Assembly (NCBI GenBank): GCA_011037195.1 | Contig: JAAEAF010003374.1 | Span: 1 to 64,000 of the forward strand | Reading direction: 5' to 3' | Source: Triatoma infestans | Lineage: Eukaryota; Arthropoda; Insecta; Hemiptera; Reduviidae | DNA: 64,000 nt | Shown: piece by piece, positions 45,088 through 56,420 of the stretch | How positions within the stretch are numbered: position 1 is the first letter of the stretch | Layout of the letters: every line of letters begins with the position of its first letter | Notes under the pieces: generated by a model | What the model saw: only the letters and a program-made list of their open reading frames with translations | What the model was told of the DNA's origin: nothing | Databases searched by the model: none | Program-made: the position numbers and the translations under genes

Positions 45088-46470
45088 CTCTTATTTTTTT
45101 TTCTTCTTTTTTTTTTTGTTTATTTAGAAATTTACAATCTGTATTACATAATATATACAATGAGTAAATAGGATGTTGAATAATGAAACTGTAGGCTGTG
45201 AGAAGGCAGGAGGAGAGAAACTACCCAGCGGTAGCACTCTCTAAGGGATACCAGTGGCACTGATCAGTCCCGAAGGAAACAACCTCAGGGCCATTGGCGA
45301 TTCAAACGGCGAGGTGTATTGTCAGGGATGGTAGTGGAGTTTAGAGATTGTACAAAGAGATTAGAGCAAAAGAAGATAGTAGTATGCAGTTTATGATATT
45401 TTGTCTTAGCAAGTTGTTGTAGGAAAGGGATGTTGAGGTTATTATGGAGCGTAAGGTTTGAGACGTAGAAATGAGCATCAGGTAACTATCTGTCGAAGTA
45501 GCTTAGATTGGAATGTCTGAATGGTACGTAAGTTTGTAGGTTTAGCTGAACCCCACAATTCAAGTCCATAAGTCCAAATTGGTGTGATTATAGAAATATA
45601 TATATCAGTCTTTTGAGTTCTGTAGGTAATTTGGATCGCCTTCCAATAATTCTGTAAAGAAGTTTGGCCCTTTTAGTCATGCTTGTCTTTTAAGTCTTGT
45701 GTACGGGTCCCACGTGATTTTTTTTTTGTCAACGAAAGCCCGAGCTAGCGCTCTAGATCTATGACTTTAAAATTCAATTTCAAGAAGCCGAAAGGATCAC
45801 ATTATTAACGGTATAGGTTTTTTTTTTATTTTAATATTACAGAGAAGCTTGTAACCATAATGTTGACAGACAGAATAATAAAATCATCAGGTGCAGGGCT
45901 ACTGCTGCTGGAAAAAACAATATCCGAGAAACAATAATATTGTTATATTTGAGGGGGTGGTAGACCTTGGATTAAAAAACCTCCTTCGTAACATATAGAC
46001 CGGCAGCTTCCAGGTCGGTTAAACCAGAGTGTCATTTACAGAACTAGTATCATCATGACGAATATAGACGAATAATACAATACTTGAACAAGTATTATCT
46101 TTACTTCACTTCCCTTCTTCTTAAGAACTTTCTTCTTGACGTGCCTTAGCTGAACAATTATATTTATATGAGGGATAAAACTCAACTTGCGATCTAATAT
46201 AATATACTTAGATATCTAATATAATATCTAAGTATCTGTTGGGCCCTTTTCAGTCTAAGGTCACTATAATGGACTACTGGGTGTTGAGTACGCGTGCTAG
46301 CCTTAAACTAAATCGCTACTGTCTTTTCATGGAGGGCATATCCAGCTTATTTGCAGTGCACCATGCAGACAATCTTTCCATAGCTTTCAGATTTATTTGA
46401 TGTTATCTGAGCCCCAATATGGGCCACCTCTCAATAATACGAAGTCATCAGCATATTATACAATCTTATT
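45088..46470 (-). pseudogene. Jockey-type LINE, interrupted and decayed
   Basis: Minus strand. The 5' end starts at the catalytic box: YADDFVLLRGGPYWG near 46460, followed by many stops and ILDRKLSFIPHI near 46185. A gap of about 360 bp (45725-46085) has no Jockey similarity. Coding resumes with KLLYRIIGRRSKLPTE near 45650. After a frameshift comes ITPIWTYGLELWGSAKPTNL near 45560, then FQSKLLRQIV, and a tail with NTPRRLNRQWP near 45300. The 3' end is an A-rich tail (T-run on plus, 45088-45118). That the two parts are one element is inferred from their collinearity. Confidence 0.75.
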
Positions 46471-47266
46471 TTATTGGTTACTCCAATGGAATCAGTGGCA
46501 AATGAGTTATATCTAAAACATATTACACTTTTATCAGATGAATTTGAAACGTACGTATCTATAGACCACTGAATGTTACGTAATGCTTTTTATTTATACA
46601 AGAAAAGCTATAAAAATGTTGGTAAAATAGAAAAATTAATAGGAAAATTGGAAATAAATTGTATTTATCACCTTTAAAAATTATCATTATCAATTATACA
46701 ATAAGTATTTGTTTCAATTTAAAAAAAAAAAAAAAAATTGTTCTTATTAAATTTATATTAATCTCATCGGTAATGTATAATACGATAAATAGAATTATAT
46801 AATGTGGATTTTTGTTTAACTTTGAAGAAATTAAAGGGGAAAGAATTAAAATTGGCATGGCCAAACTTTTAATAAAAATATTTCTACCATTTCTTGGCAG
46901 ATTACCATTCAGTGTTTTAAATTCCAATAATACAATCTTCCCAACTAGGGTAGTTCAAGTAAATTAAGTATACGTCAGCAAATTGGATTACAAAACTCTG
47001 AACAACAAACAACATCTATTTTCTTTTGTATTGTTTCCAATTATTTTTGTGACCACGTTTCTATCTTTATAGAATCTTAATTTTATTTAAATACAAATAA
47101 TATAAAGGTCTTAAAAATGTTTATTATTAAAAAAAAAAAAAAAATGTAATAGAATGGCTGTTAACTTTTGTTCTATTAAATATTTTCAGTTCATACAATA
47201 AAAAAAAAAAAAAAGAAATAATTTTTCTAATTTTCTGGCTCCAAATAAAAAAAAAAATGCATGTAT
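46471..47266. other. AT-rich stretch with A-runs
   Basis: Several A-runs (46720-46737, 47129-47144, 47200-47215) but no recognisable element ends or coding. Confidence 0.5.
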
Positions 47267-47275
47267 AAATTTATA

Positions 47276-47521
47276 CGGAAGGGATTAGCAAAGTGGTAGC
47301 GCGCTGGACTAGCAACGCAGAGGTCCCGGGTTCGAGTCCAGCAGAGCTGCTCTTAAATTTTCTTTTCCTAGGTACCTCTATACAGCTCTCCGTTCCATGA
47401 TGTGGACAGTGTTGTCTGTATAGAGAAAACACTGTCTGGAGGCAGGCAGTGCATTGAGAAGCTCCGGGCGCCAATGATCATAAGTGTTGACGCATCTTAA
47501 ATTAAAAAAAAATAAAATATC
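47276..47521 (+). mobile_element. tRNA-derived SINE, family 1, with 9-bp target duplication
   Basis: AAATTTATA flanks it at 47267-47275 and 47522-47530 (allowing one base of overlap at each boundary). A box region TTAGCAAAGTGGTAGCGC and an intact B box GGTTCGAGTCC near 47328. The body contains the inverted CACTGTCTGGAGG block, and the A-rich tail ends at about 47521. The minus-strand open frame over it is incidental. Confidence 0.9.
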
Positions 47522-47737
47522 AAATTTATATTTTAAAGTAGCAATCATGAGTAATTTTTGTTTGAGATTACCATGTGAACTTTCTCGAATAAAAATGTTT
47601 GTTGTTTTATTATCTGTAGAGTATAAACTTAATCCACATATCCAAAGTTAATATCGACGAATAATCGAAGCGATCATAAAAGATAAATATTTCTGAAAAT
47701 AATAACATTGATTAAAAAAAAAAAAAAAAAAAAAAAA

Positions 47738-48746
47738 TCCAGTGTGAAACACTCACACGACTTTCTCTTATTAGAAATTTCAACAGTTATAACTTTATTG
47801 TTCATTAGTTGTGTAGTGGAATCGTTTATTGTGATTCCTGAGGTATGTAGTAGATGTCTTGAAGAGGGCGGAAGTTAATTTAGAGATTTTTGGAAGTTAG
47901 TGCTCGAATTATTAACACGGAATTTATAAAAAATAGACTGTATTTGTACAATAATTTAAACGTGAGTAATGGTAACTATTAACAAGAAATACTTAGAAAT
48001 AAATAGGAGATAAATAACTAATAATTTAGAATGATTAAAATAAATAAACCAAGATGCACAACTAAGGAAATAAGTATAAATAAAAACTGTATAGGGACGC
48101 GGAAACTACTGCTCGTATAATAATCTTGAAGACGTACTGAAGTATACAATCATATAATCATCCCCTCTTCCAATGGGGCGAAGTTTATATATTAGTGTTA
48201 GCAACACTCACACCAAGACATCTGTCCTAGTGTGCGACCTTATGCGACCTTGGTTATTTCGGTGACCAGTGATTTAGGTCAGTGGCCAGCCTTAGCGGTT
48301 GCTTGCTTTGATGTAAAGTATTGACCCTTGGTTTTGTTTGTTTGGCCGCGGCCTTGTCTTGAAGACAGCAGCCGGCTAGGCCACTAGTTATAAATTATTC
48401 TTACTTTGTTATGTGTTGTGAAGGTTTGACATTGCTATGATCCTGCCATGTCATTACAGTTGTTATACCAAGTTCAAATAAAATCGTTGGACCCTTTTTT
48501 AAAGGAAATACTGAAACAAAAAACAAAAAATATATTCAATAAAGTGCCGATTGGCCCATAGAACTTTAAACGAACTATCAAATTTGAAACTTTGTGCGAT
48601 TTAGCCGTTTTTGGGTTCTACGCGAAATACCTGTTTCTAAAAATACTTTGTCGAACTCAAGGAATCTTCGAAACATATAATTCCAGTGAAAATTTAGATT
48701 CAGAAATTGGATAGGATTCAATTTATAGCATTAAGAGAAAGCGATA
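47738..48746 (-). repeat. RepA copy split by a solo LTR
   Basis: The left part has CCAGTGTGAAACACTCACAC and CGACTTTCTCTTATTAG to 47811. The right part resumes with TTATACCAAGTTCAAATAAA at 48463 and ends GCATTAAGAGAAAGCGATAA. The LTR sits at RepA's conserved GTAGTTGATATACCAAG site. About one monomer has been lost on the left. Confidence 0.7.
47812..48458. mobile_element. Solo LTR, 647 bp, with 4-bp target duplication
   Basis: Starts TGTAGTGGAATCG and ends CATGTCATTACA, giving TG...CA termini. It is flanked by GTTG on both sides (47808-47811 and 48459-48462). Its sequence is foreign to RepA. It has AT-rich early parts with AATAAA-like signals and a GC-richer late part with GGCCGCGGCC and an AAGACAGCAG block. 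No internal gag/pol or second LTR is nearby, so it is most likely a recombination product of a former LTR retrotransposon. Orientation and superfamily are not determined. Confidence 0.75.
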
Positions 48747-50100
48747 AATGTTAGCAAAGTAATTTAAGCCTTTTCGGCCATAATTACTTTGTATATTTGA
48801 GTATTTACCAAAAAAATATTTCGTTAATGTATTTTGAGAATTTTTTCTGGATCTACTTGCGCGCTGTGTATGTGTGGAGGACAACATAAATAAATAAAAC
48901 AAAAAATCACACTTTTTTAAGAATCAGCCAAAATTTTATTTACAGAATCGAACGCAGTACTATAACATTGTAGAAATAATTAGAGGGAAAAATGTTTGTT
49001 ATTTTATTAACAGTTAATAGCCTAATGAAACATTATCTCTAGTAAACAAACACAATGTCAATTTAACAAGGGAATACTAACTGTGTGTTGTCAAACTGTG
49101 TTTCGGTGACAATCTAATAGTAAAGGCATTCACAGAATAGGTTGTGGCAGTGCTGTTAGACTAGTAGAGCTAGCTACCCCAACAATGAGTTTATGTTTTG
49201 TTGCCTACTAATTAATGTATAGTTTAGCCCATTGTAACAATTGCATATTGTTAAATAGTTAATTGCTTATTACGATTGTAGAGGGGTTTTTGTGTCAATA
49301 TATCTTGTAACGCAGAAAATATTTTTAACTCACGATGAACAAAATTGTCACTTTGAGTTTCCAAATATTTTGATTAAATAAAGTATCAAAAAAATATATT
49401 CAGATAAAGCCATTTTTCATCAAATATATCAATCATTTGAAGGGTAGTTGATTTTACCTACAGCTTCTGTGTTTGTTATTCTGCTTGTTTCCAAACCGTC
49501 ATTTCAACAGCATCACTGATCTCTGGAGAAGTGAAGAATTTAAAGATAGTGGGAGATGTAGAGCAGCGGTAATGATGTAAATGAAAGAATAATTGTTGAT
49601 GATAGTATCCTTTCAAGGATGGTAACATCAACGAATGAGAATCTATGTATTGTTTGGAGAATATAAAATATTGTCACTGGTTCTAAGTTACTCTGTAGTT
49701 CAGAAGAATATAAAAGCGTTTTGGCTCAATGAGACCCCGGTATACTTCTTATCTATACTAAAATCGCCAATAACCGCCAGAGCGAATAGGAGAGCGAGTC
49801 CTCTTCTCCTTTTTCATCGAATAGAAACTTACAAGGATTCTCATTTTCGAAGACGTTCAATATATATACAACTTATGTCCGTCACAGTTTATTCTTGCGA
49901 TATCATTCATTTCACAAACTCTCATTTTCTACAAATTGAAATTTTTGTAACTTAAAGTTTTTAACATTATATATTTTGTAATAAATAATTCTCTGAATTT
50001 AAATCTTTAAAAATCTTGTTTTGTTCATTCTTTTTTTCGCCTCATTTTTTTCATACTAAATAAAATATCTTCGGAATCTACTAAATAAACAATCTCGGGA
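48747..50100. other. Unassigned stretch
   Basis: AT-rich. A 106-codon plus frame at 49635-49955 shows no motif I recognise and is not called. Confidence 0.4.
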
Positions 50101-50124
50101 ACTCTATATAAACAATCTTCGGGG

Positions 50125-50277
50125 ATGTTCTCTTCATCAGCCGCGTACGGTAATTGGACTAGCTTCATTCTTCACAGCTACTTGCATCCCTGCCGGATAT
50201 CCCAGCATAATAACGCGAACAACAGATACACTGACACCGTTATTAGTTATAACATGGAGCGTCCAGAAGAAAGGTAA
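50125..50277 (+). CDS. Speculative 50-codon ORF downstream of a TATA-like box
   Basis: CTATATAAACAATC at about 50103-50116 resembles a TATA box. The first ATG downstream (50125) opens 50 codons beginning MFSSSAAYGNWTSFILHSYL and ending MERPEER with a TAA at 50275. The segment is less AT-rich than its surroundings, and the stop overlaps AGGTAATAT, which could instead be a 5' splice site. No homology is recognised. The TATA-like box lies unusually close to the ATG, and two imperfect AAACAATC(T)CGGG-type repeats precede it. Chance is the simplest alternative. Confidence 0.15.
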   Translation: MFSSSAAYGNWTSFILHSYLHPCRISQHNNANNRYTDTVISYNMERPEER

Positions 50278-50924
50278 TATGTGCTTCTTGCGAACCTACT
50301 GGCAAACCCTCTATCTGACCAACACATGTAAACAATATTCACCCACACTTACACACAGTACAAGAAATCTACCACAATAGATCTGCATAGGTTGCAATAG
50401 TTTTGGCCGTGACTACATCCTCACTACTGATAAACATTAATAATATTTTTGGTGTAATCCATGTAATCCAGAAACTTGTTGTCCTTATTATTTGACTATA
50501 TAGAAGAGAGGGCGTTGAATCAGTTTTGTGCGCACTTGGTCTAAAAAAAAAAAGCATACCAAGATATTTAGTAAAACTCATACGTTCAAAAATAGTTTTT
50601 CATGGAAAAAACTATAAGATACATGGACAAATAATACAAAAAACAAGGGCAAAAATATTAAAGGATGAATTAAGAGAGATGACTGGCACCTTGTAAGACA
50701 AAGGGCCACTAATGGTAGGCCAGCAGCAAAAAGGTATCAAAAACATAAGAACTCTGAATGGATTATATATAAATTAAGAAAACATAAACATTCAGGAATA
50801 ATTAAATTAGGTGCGATTTATCAAAAAGACCCTTACAACAGGAAGTATTGCTAAAAGTTGTTCCCGTGTTAAAAAAAAAAAAAAAAAAAATAAATCCGTT
50901 AGAATAACAAAAAATTCTGGGATC

Positions 50925-51000
50925 TCAAAAATGTACTTCCTTTGTATATTCAAATTCGAAATTTGACAGTAGCAATTCTTTCTCTTACTGCAATAAGCAA
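50925..51000 (-). repeat. RepA 5' end fragment
   Basis: GATCTCAAAAATGTACTTCC, then AAATTTGACAG and TTCTTTCTCTTACTGCAATAAG: a diverged RepA 5' end. Confidence 0.45.
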
Positions 51001-51079
51001 TTTATTGTTATTATTATTATTTTTAATAATTTATTATTATAATTATTATTTATATTTATTTTTCTGTTTTCGAAGTAAT

Positions 51080-51240
51080 TACTAATCAAGTTGAGGGCGC
51101 TGAGGGTTCTGAGTTCCATTTCCTGTATTGGCCTTGGATTTTATTTGATATGTTTATATCAAAAGTATCTAGTAGGTTTGCTGCCCACCTCCGTCCACGA
51201 CAGTTGGACGTAAAGCCCACCGTAAAAAAAAAATACGCAT
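51080..51240 (+). mobile_element. SINE-like repeat, family 2
   Basis: Head with GAGGGTTCTGAGTTCC (B-box-like) near 51100. Body with GCCCACCTCCGTCCACGACA and GTTGGACGTAAAGCCCACC near 51180-51225, then an A-run. Matches the element at 16975 in the second half. Confidence 0.55.
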
Positions 51241-51339
51241 TATTTCACATTTCTAATTAACGAATGAAGGGGTTAGTCCATACTTACATAGGATAAAGGC
51301 CGCTAGTAAAGTGCTCCAAAAGATGGCAGCACTTTTTTT

Positions 51340-51800
51340 ATGAATTTCTTTTATTGCTATAAGGAGATTGCGATCATGTCGAAATTGAGTTTTCACCTTA
51401 AATATTGTATGTTTTTAGGTCACTCTATGATTTAAGGTTCGAAAAAATCTTTTTGCGAATGATGAGTAGAAAATATCTTAAACACGAAAAATTGCCGGCA
51501 GCTCTTACGTGTGATATTTCGTTGATTATTACTATTTTATTTTTCTCGACCTTCTAAATAATATGAAAAACGTAGAGCTTTGGGAGGTGTTAATTAATTA
51601 TTTTCTTGAAAAAACAAAAACAAAAAATTCAAACGTTGTTTTCATTATGACAGTTGCATCATGCGTAGAATACGTTTTTACGTTTCCCTACCCCTCCCCA
51701 CATCATCACTTAGTGTTCATACCTTCTTATTATTAGAAAATAAGGTTCAGTTTTTAATCTAAGAAAAACGATCGCCTTTTTATCAAATCTGTGGCCTCTC
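51340..51800 (+). repeat. RepA, diverged partial copy
   Basis: TTTTATTGCTATAAGGAGAT and GAGTTTTCACCTTAAATATT at the 5' side, an AAACACGAAAAATTGCC block near 51480, then decay. Confidence 0.5.
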
Positions 51801-52144
51801 AAAAAACGTATTCTACGTTAAAATATGTTTACAAATTTGAAAGTGGACATATATAAAGAATAATTTTTGTGTTTAATAATTTCATTTGAAAATGTAATTT
51901 TATTATAGGCGGAAGCCTAGTTTCATAGATAAAAATATTATTGATCTGTTTTATGATGATTTATATCATCTGGTGCATAATGATAACAATAATTATAAAT
52001 TATACTTGGGAGAAATTATAAATCACGAATTGGTTTATCGATAACATTATCGATGATGAAACGTTTGAAAATTCTCTTATGAAAATAAAATTACAGATAT
52101 ATTTTTATTTTGGTCGGGAAGCTTTAGGCTGGGAAAGAAAATAT

Positions 52145-53510
52145 TGATGGTGATGATGAACACGGCTCTACAGCCCATTACTGAGCCTTGGAGTCCTCTC
52201 TGTTCAATGCGGCAGCCTTCCAATTTCTCACATTTAATAGTTTTCTCGAGTCTTCGCTGACGCCATCAACCCATCGGAGTTTAGGACGACCAACTCTTCT
52301 TGTCCTTTGGACCCTTTCCTCAAAGACTATTCTGGGCACCTCATCATTTGCTAACCTTGCTACATAACCTGCCCAGCGCAGTCTGCCCAGTCCAATGACT
52401 TTGCCAATGCTTGGCTCCTGGAATAGATCCATTACCTCGTCATTTGATCTTCTCCTGTAGTTACTACCCTCTCTAACAGGGCCATAAATCCTCCTGAGGA
52501 TCTTCCTTTCGAAAAGCTGCAGTATCCTTTCATCTTCTTTAGAGATAGCCCACGCTTCGGAACCATATGATAAAACAGGCCGGATGAGCCTGTTAATAAT
52601 TTTTGTATTCCATGATACAAGTTTGCTCTTAATATGTCGGCTGATTCCGAAATAGCATTTATTTGCTTGCAACACTCTCTTTTTAATTTCTGCGGATACA
52701 TTGTTGTCCTCAGTGACTACAGTGCCAAGATAGGTGAAAGAATCTACCCTTTCAACATTGAAACCTCCTATGGACACGCTACTGGTCGATAGCCTCATCG
52801 AGCGCCTAACATAATCATCTTTATTAATCGGATCAGCTTCGGTGGGATATTCATGTCGACGAGAGCTTTGTAAAGTTCCTCTCTTCGAACACTATCATAG
52901 GCGCACTTGAAATCCACGAATAGATGATGGGTTTGGAGGTTATACTCCCTTCCCTACCTTTTTCCCAAGATCAATCGAAGGGTAAATATCTGATCTATAG
53001 TTGCTTTGTTCCTTCTGAAACCACATTGGTATTTGCCTATCTCTCTCTCTCTCTCTCTCAGCATATGGGACAAGCCTAGCGTATAAGATATTAGCAAATA
53101 TTTTGTAGACGCAATTGAGGAGTGAGATGCCCCGATAATTGCTACAATTCAATGAATCTCCTTTTTTGAGAATTGGGCATATGACTGCTTTTCCCCAAGA
53201 TTCGGGCATTACCTCGCTAGTCCAGACTTTCAGAAATATTTCTCTCAGTTCTTTAGCGAGCTCCTCTCCACCACTTTTAAACAACTCCGCGGGCATATTG
53301 TCGTTGCCAGCGGCTTTGTTATTTTTCATTTTATCTATGATGGCCCTAATTTCTTCATCATAGGGTGGTTCAATGTCGTCTCCAGTAGGGATCGTTACCT
53401 CAGTGGTCTCATTTTCTACACTCTCATTTAGGAGGTTATCGAAATGCCGCGCCCAACGGTTCAAAATTTCACTCTCCTTGGTCGTGATCGAGCCATCCTC
53501 TAATCTACAA
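52145..53510 (-). pseudogene. RTE-like LINE with reverse transcriptase core deleted
   Basis: Minus strand, 5'-truncated. LEDGSITTKESEI starts near 53508. MNRWARHFDNLL then leads into the RT fingers: KNNKAAGNDNMPAELFKSGG near 53310 and CPILKKGDSLNCSNYRGISL near 53160. A GA microsatellite (53041-53059) sits within YAERERERD and shifts frame. In the new frame YQCGFRRNKATIDQIFTLR follows, and then HHLFVDFKCAYDSVRREELY near 52905 (motif A with its Asp). The YADD region is missing: coding jumps to SVSIGGFNVERVDSFTYLGT near 52750. A 206-codon open C-terminus follows, with RRIYGPVREGSNYRRR and LGRLRWAGYVARL, ending at 52178. The 3' end is a TGATGG-type tail near 52145. Confidence 0.85.
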
Positions 53511-53728
53511 GCAAAGAAAAATCTCTATTATCCAAAAGAATTATCCAAGTAAAATCTCTATTCCTCATTTTTATTTATTCTGATATTTCCATTTTCCTTT
53601 TTTTCTGTATTTAATATTAGGTAAGTATTAATTTTTATAGAAGATTTATTAAATGCTATAATTTGTAAATAGAAATTGTTTTGCATTTTTACTGCTTATT
53701 TCTCATCTCAATTGTATTTATTATTATT

Positions 53729-53965
53729 TTTTTTTTTAAATTAAGGCGCGTCAAACATCTATGGTCATTGGCGCCCGGAGCCTTCTCAGTGTGCATTGCC
53801 ATCCTCCGGACAGTGTTCACTCGTTACAGACAACACTGTCCATCACCGGGTAGTGAGCTGTAAGGGCTCCTAGAAAGAAAAAATCTAAGGGTAGCATAGC
53901 TGGACTCGAACCCGGATCCTCCGCGTGGGAGTCCAGTACGCTGACCACTTAGCTATTCCCTTCCC
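53729..53965 (-). mobile_element. tRNA-derived SINE, family 1, with 10-bp target duplication
   Basis: TATTATTATT flanks it at 53719-53728 and 53966-53975. On the minus strand the head GGGAAGGGAATAGC has A box TAGCTAAGTGG and an intact B box in the GGGTTCGAGTCCAGC block near 53905-53919. The CTTAATTTAA tail is followed by the T-run on plus. One of the best-preserved copies. Confidence 0.9.
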
Positions 53966-53975
53966 TATTATTATT

Positions 53976-54832
53976 AGTAGTAGTAGTGCATTTAAAACAT
54001 TTAATTATGTATTGGCCGAGTTGATTTTGTTTATTTTAATTTTTTTGCTTCCTTATTTTTCTATTAGTTTTAAAAATGAGGAAATATTACCATTCATTTC
54101 TTTTTTAGTGATATTTATTTCTTTTACTAAACTAGTCATTGTTATTATTTTCGTAATTTTTTTCATTATTGTGCATTTTTGTTTTGTATTCATAATTACA
54201 TAGAGCTGTGTATTGTTTTTAACAACTCCCTCTATGACAGAATATTAAACAAATATACAATATAACAAACATACAGTACAATAATGGCGAAATTTTTGAT
54301 AAGTAATTCAACTATGAGTTTGTTTTTCTTTAATTTCAGCCCGTAGTTATTGCTATTGGTTATTGAAGAAACAATATTATTTTATTTACATTAAAAAATA
54401 TTGTACTTTAATAAATTTTTTTGTTTATGCCAATGAATTGTTTATTAATATTGATTGAATTATCATTTTTGTTGATTAAAACAACTTTTGGACTATTGTT
54501 TACTTTATTTCTATAAACATAAATTTTTAGAATATTTTTTCCTTTAAAAAATGAGAACGAGGAAAAAATAAAGACCAACCTCCTGATCGTTATGTTGTTT
54601 ATAATGTAATTTAGCTAAAAAAAAAAGTGATAGACAATGGCAGCCATACCTAAAAATTATATTGATAACAATAAATTAAAGGTAGATTTTTCTCGTTGGA
54701 AATATTTAATTTGCCATGGTAACTAGATATTTTGTCGTTGCTGTATCATGCTCAATATGCCGATAGATGGACACATTTTTTCATAGTGCAGTTTAATAAG
54801 AGAAAGCCGCATGACGTTTTATAGCAGATTTT
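53976..54832. other. AT-rich stretch, nothing recognised
   Basis: The 92-codon hydrophobic frame at 53925-54203 overlaps the SINE and is low-complexity, so I do not call it. Confidence 0.5.
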
Positions 54833-55245
54833 TATTTTCTTTTAGTGTGCTGCTTGGAGGGAAGTATTGTGATCGTATAAAATTTTCGATATAGAGTTTT
54901 CAGCGAAAATACAGTTATTGAGGTCCCTGAGTTCGATAAAATGTGTTTTTTTTTTATTTTTTTAATACGTCTGTTTGTGTGTATGAACGTAACTCAAATC
55001 CGGAAAATCGCGGCTAGTCAAACTTAATATTCCTTTTAATTTCTACTAGAGTAACCGACAACAAGGTTTTGGTTTAAATTAATCAACGGAAAGTACCACT
55101 TTATTGAATTGTTTTAGTTTCTTGGGATTTTGTCAATTTTCTCATTTTATATTATTATCTGAATTTCTCCTATTTGCACGGAACTTACTTTTCATTACTT
55201 TGGTTTCTGGGGGGGGGGGGTGTGAAGTATTCGCGTCTGAGATTG
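54833..55245 (+). repeat. RepA, 5' partial copy
   Basis: TTTCTTTTAGTGTGCTGCTT, then AAATTTTCGATATAGAGTTT, AATCAACGGAAAGTACCACT near 55080 and a G-run at 55209-55220 at the usual position. The copy ends within the first monomer. Confidence 0.65.
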
Positions 55246-55426
55246 TTCTTTCGTGGCCCCTGGATATCCAACTAAACGAACAACATAAGTCGCCAGCGCC
55301 ACGTACAACATACTTTTTATACTGGGCCGCGTGACGTAGAATAGCTGAATAGCTGAAATCATGGCGTAGAAAAAAAAATTACTTTGGCTTATAATATAAT
55401 ATTAATAATAATAATAATAATTATTA

Positions 55427-56388
55427 TTATTCGAAGAGGTTGAACAATTACAGCGCTTCTTCCTCAAAAAGATATTTGGTCTGCCGCAATGCACACCTAA
55501 TTACTTTTTACATCTAGAGACGGGTGACTACTATGTGTACACATATCAACTTTTGGACTATTGTTTACTTTATTCCTATAAACGTAAATTTTTATCGTAT
55601 TACACATATCGCCTACATGTTAAATATATTAAGAAAATTTTATTTGAGATATCTGATTGTAGACTTGTAAATATACTGACTTTGTCTATGATAGACAGGA
55701 ATTTGGGATGGTACCATAATGAGTGATTGGATCTTCTAAATTGATACAATATTGTTATTGATATTAATAAGACCATACTGGAACAGTTTGGTGACCTGTC
55801 TGAATTATTTTTAAACTCTATGCACACTAACGAGAATATTAATTTTACATTACAAGCTAAATAATAGTAACTTTCACCCCTTATATCGTTTTTTGTCCTT
55901 TAATTTAAATAACAATTATCTTTTTTCCGAAACTTTTGAAAACTCTAAATTTAATTATCAAAATAAGATCTGAAATGCTACATTTAACTTAGAAACCTTG
56001 GAATCCGGAGGATCCACCGAACTGTCCTATGTGTACTCTAAATTGTAATGAAGACCTACGTACACCATTTTATGACTGAGTGCCCTAAGTACAATGATAT
56101 ACACCTCAAATATTTTGGTTCCTCGCAGATTTGCACCCCGCATTGTATTGATTTATTTAACGGAAGAGATTGGTCTGCACTTACTGCTTATGATAGGGAT
56201 GCCTACCGTTATAGATTGCTCACTATTATAAAGAAATAATTTATTTTAATTTTTGTAAATAGTGAATTAATAATTATATATACTAATTGAATGGTACTTT
56301 TCATTTGTGGGACTCGCCTGACGGTCTTAGACCAAGTGTGTCGTTTATTTTAAGATTGTATACTTGTTCTTTATTAGCTAAATAAGCG

Positions 56389-56419
<31 letters not shown>

Positions 56420-56420
56420 T
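55427..56420 (+). pseudogene. LINE 3' end with cysteine-rich tail and AAT microsatellite
   Basis: Plus-strand remnant. EEVEQLQRFFLKKIFGLPQ (about 55435) is followed by TPNYFLHLETGDYYVYTYQ and a 63-codon frame with YRLHVKYIKKILFEI, the region after the reverse transcriptase thumb. After stops comes EDPPNCPMCTLNCNEDL, then HHFMTECPKYNDIHLKYFG near 56060, a CxxC...HH...C knuckle. Coding ends LLTIIKK at 56239. The 3' end is an AAT/TAA microsatellite at 56391-56420, typical of a LINE tail. A second AAT/ATT run (55404-55430) lies directly upstream. Reverse transcriptase catalytic motifs are missing. Clade not assigned. Confidence 0.7.

Noticed and set aside
49635..49955. 106-codon plus frame as a gene
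   Set aside because: No recognised domain, and length alone is not evidence in this setting.
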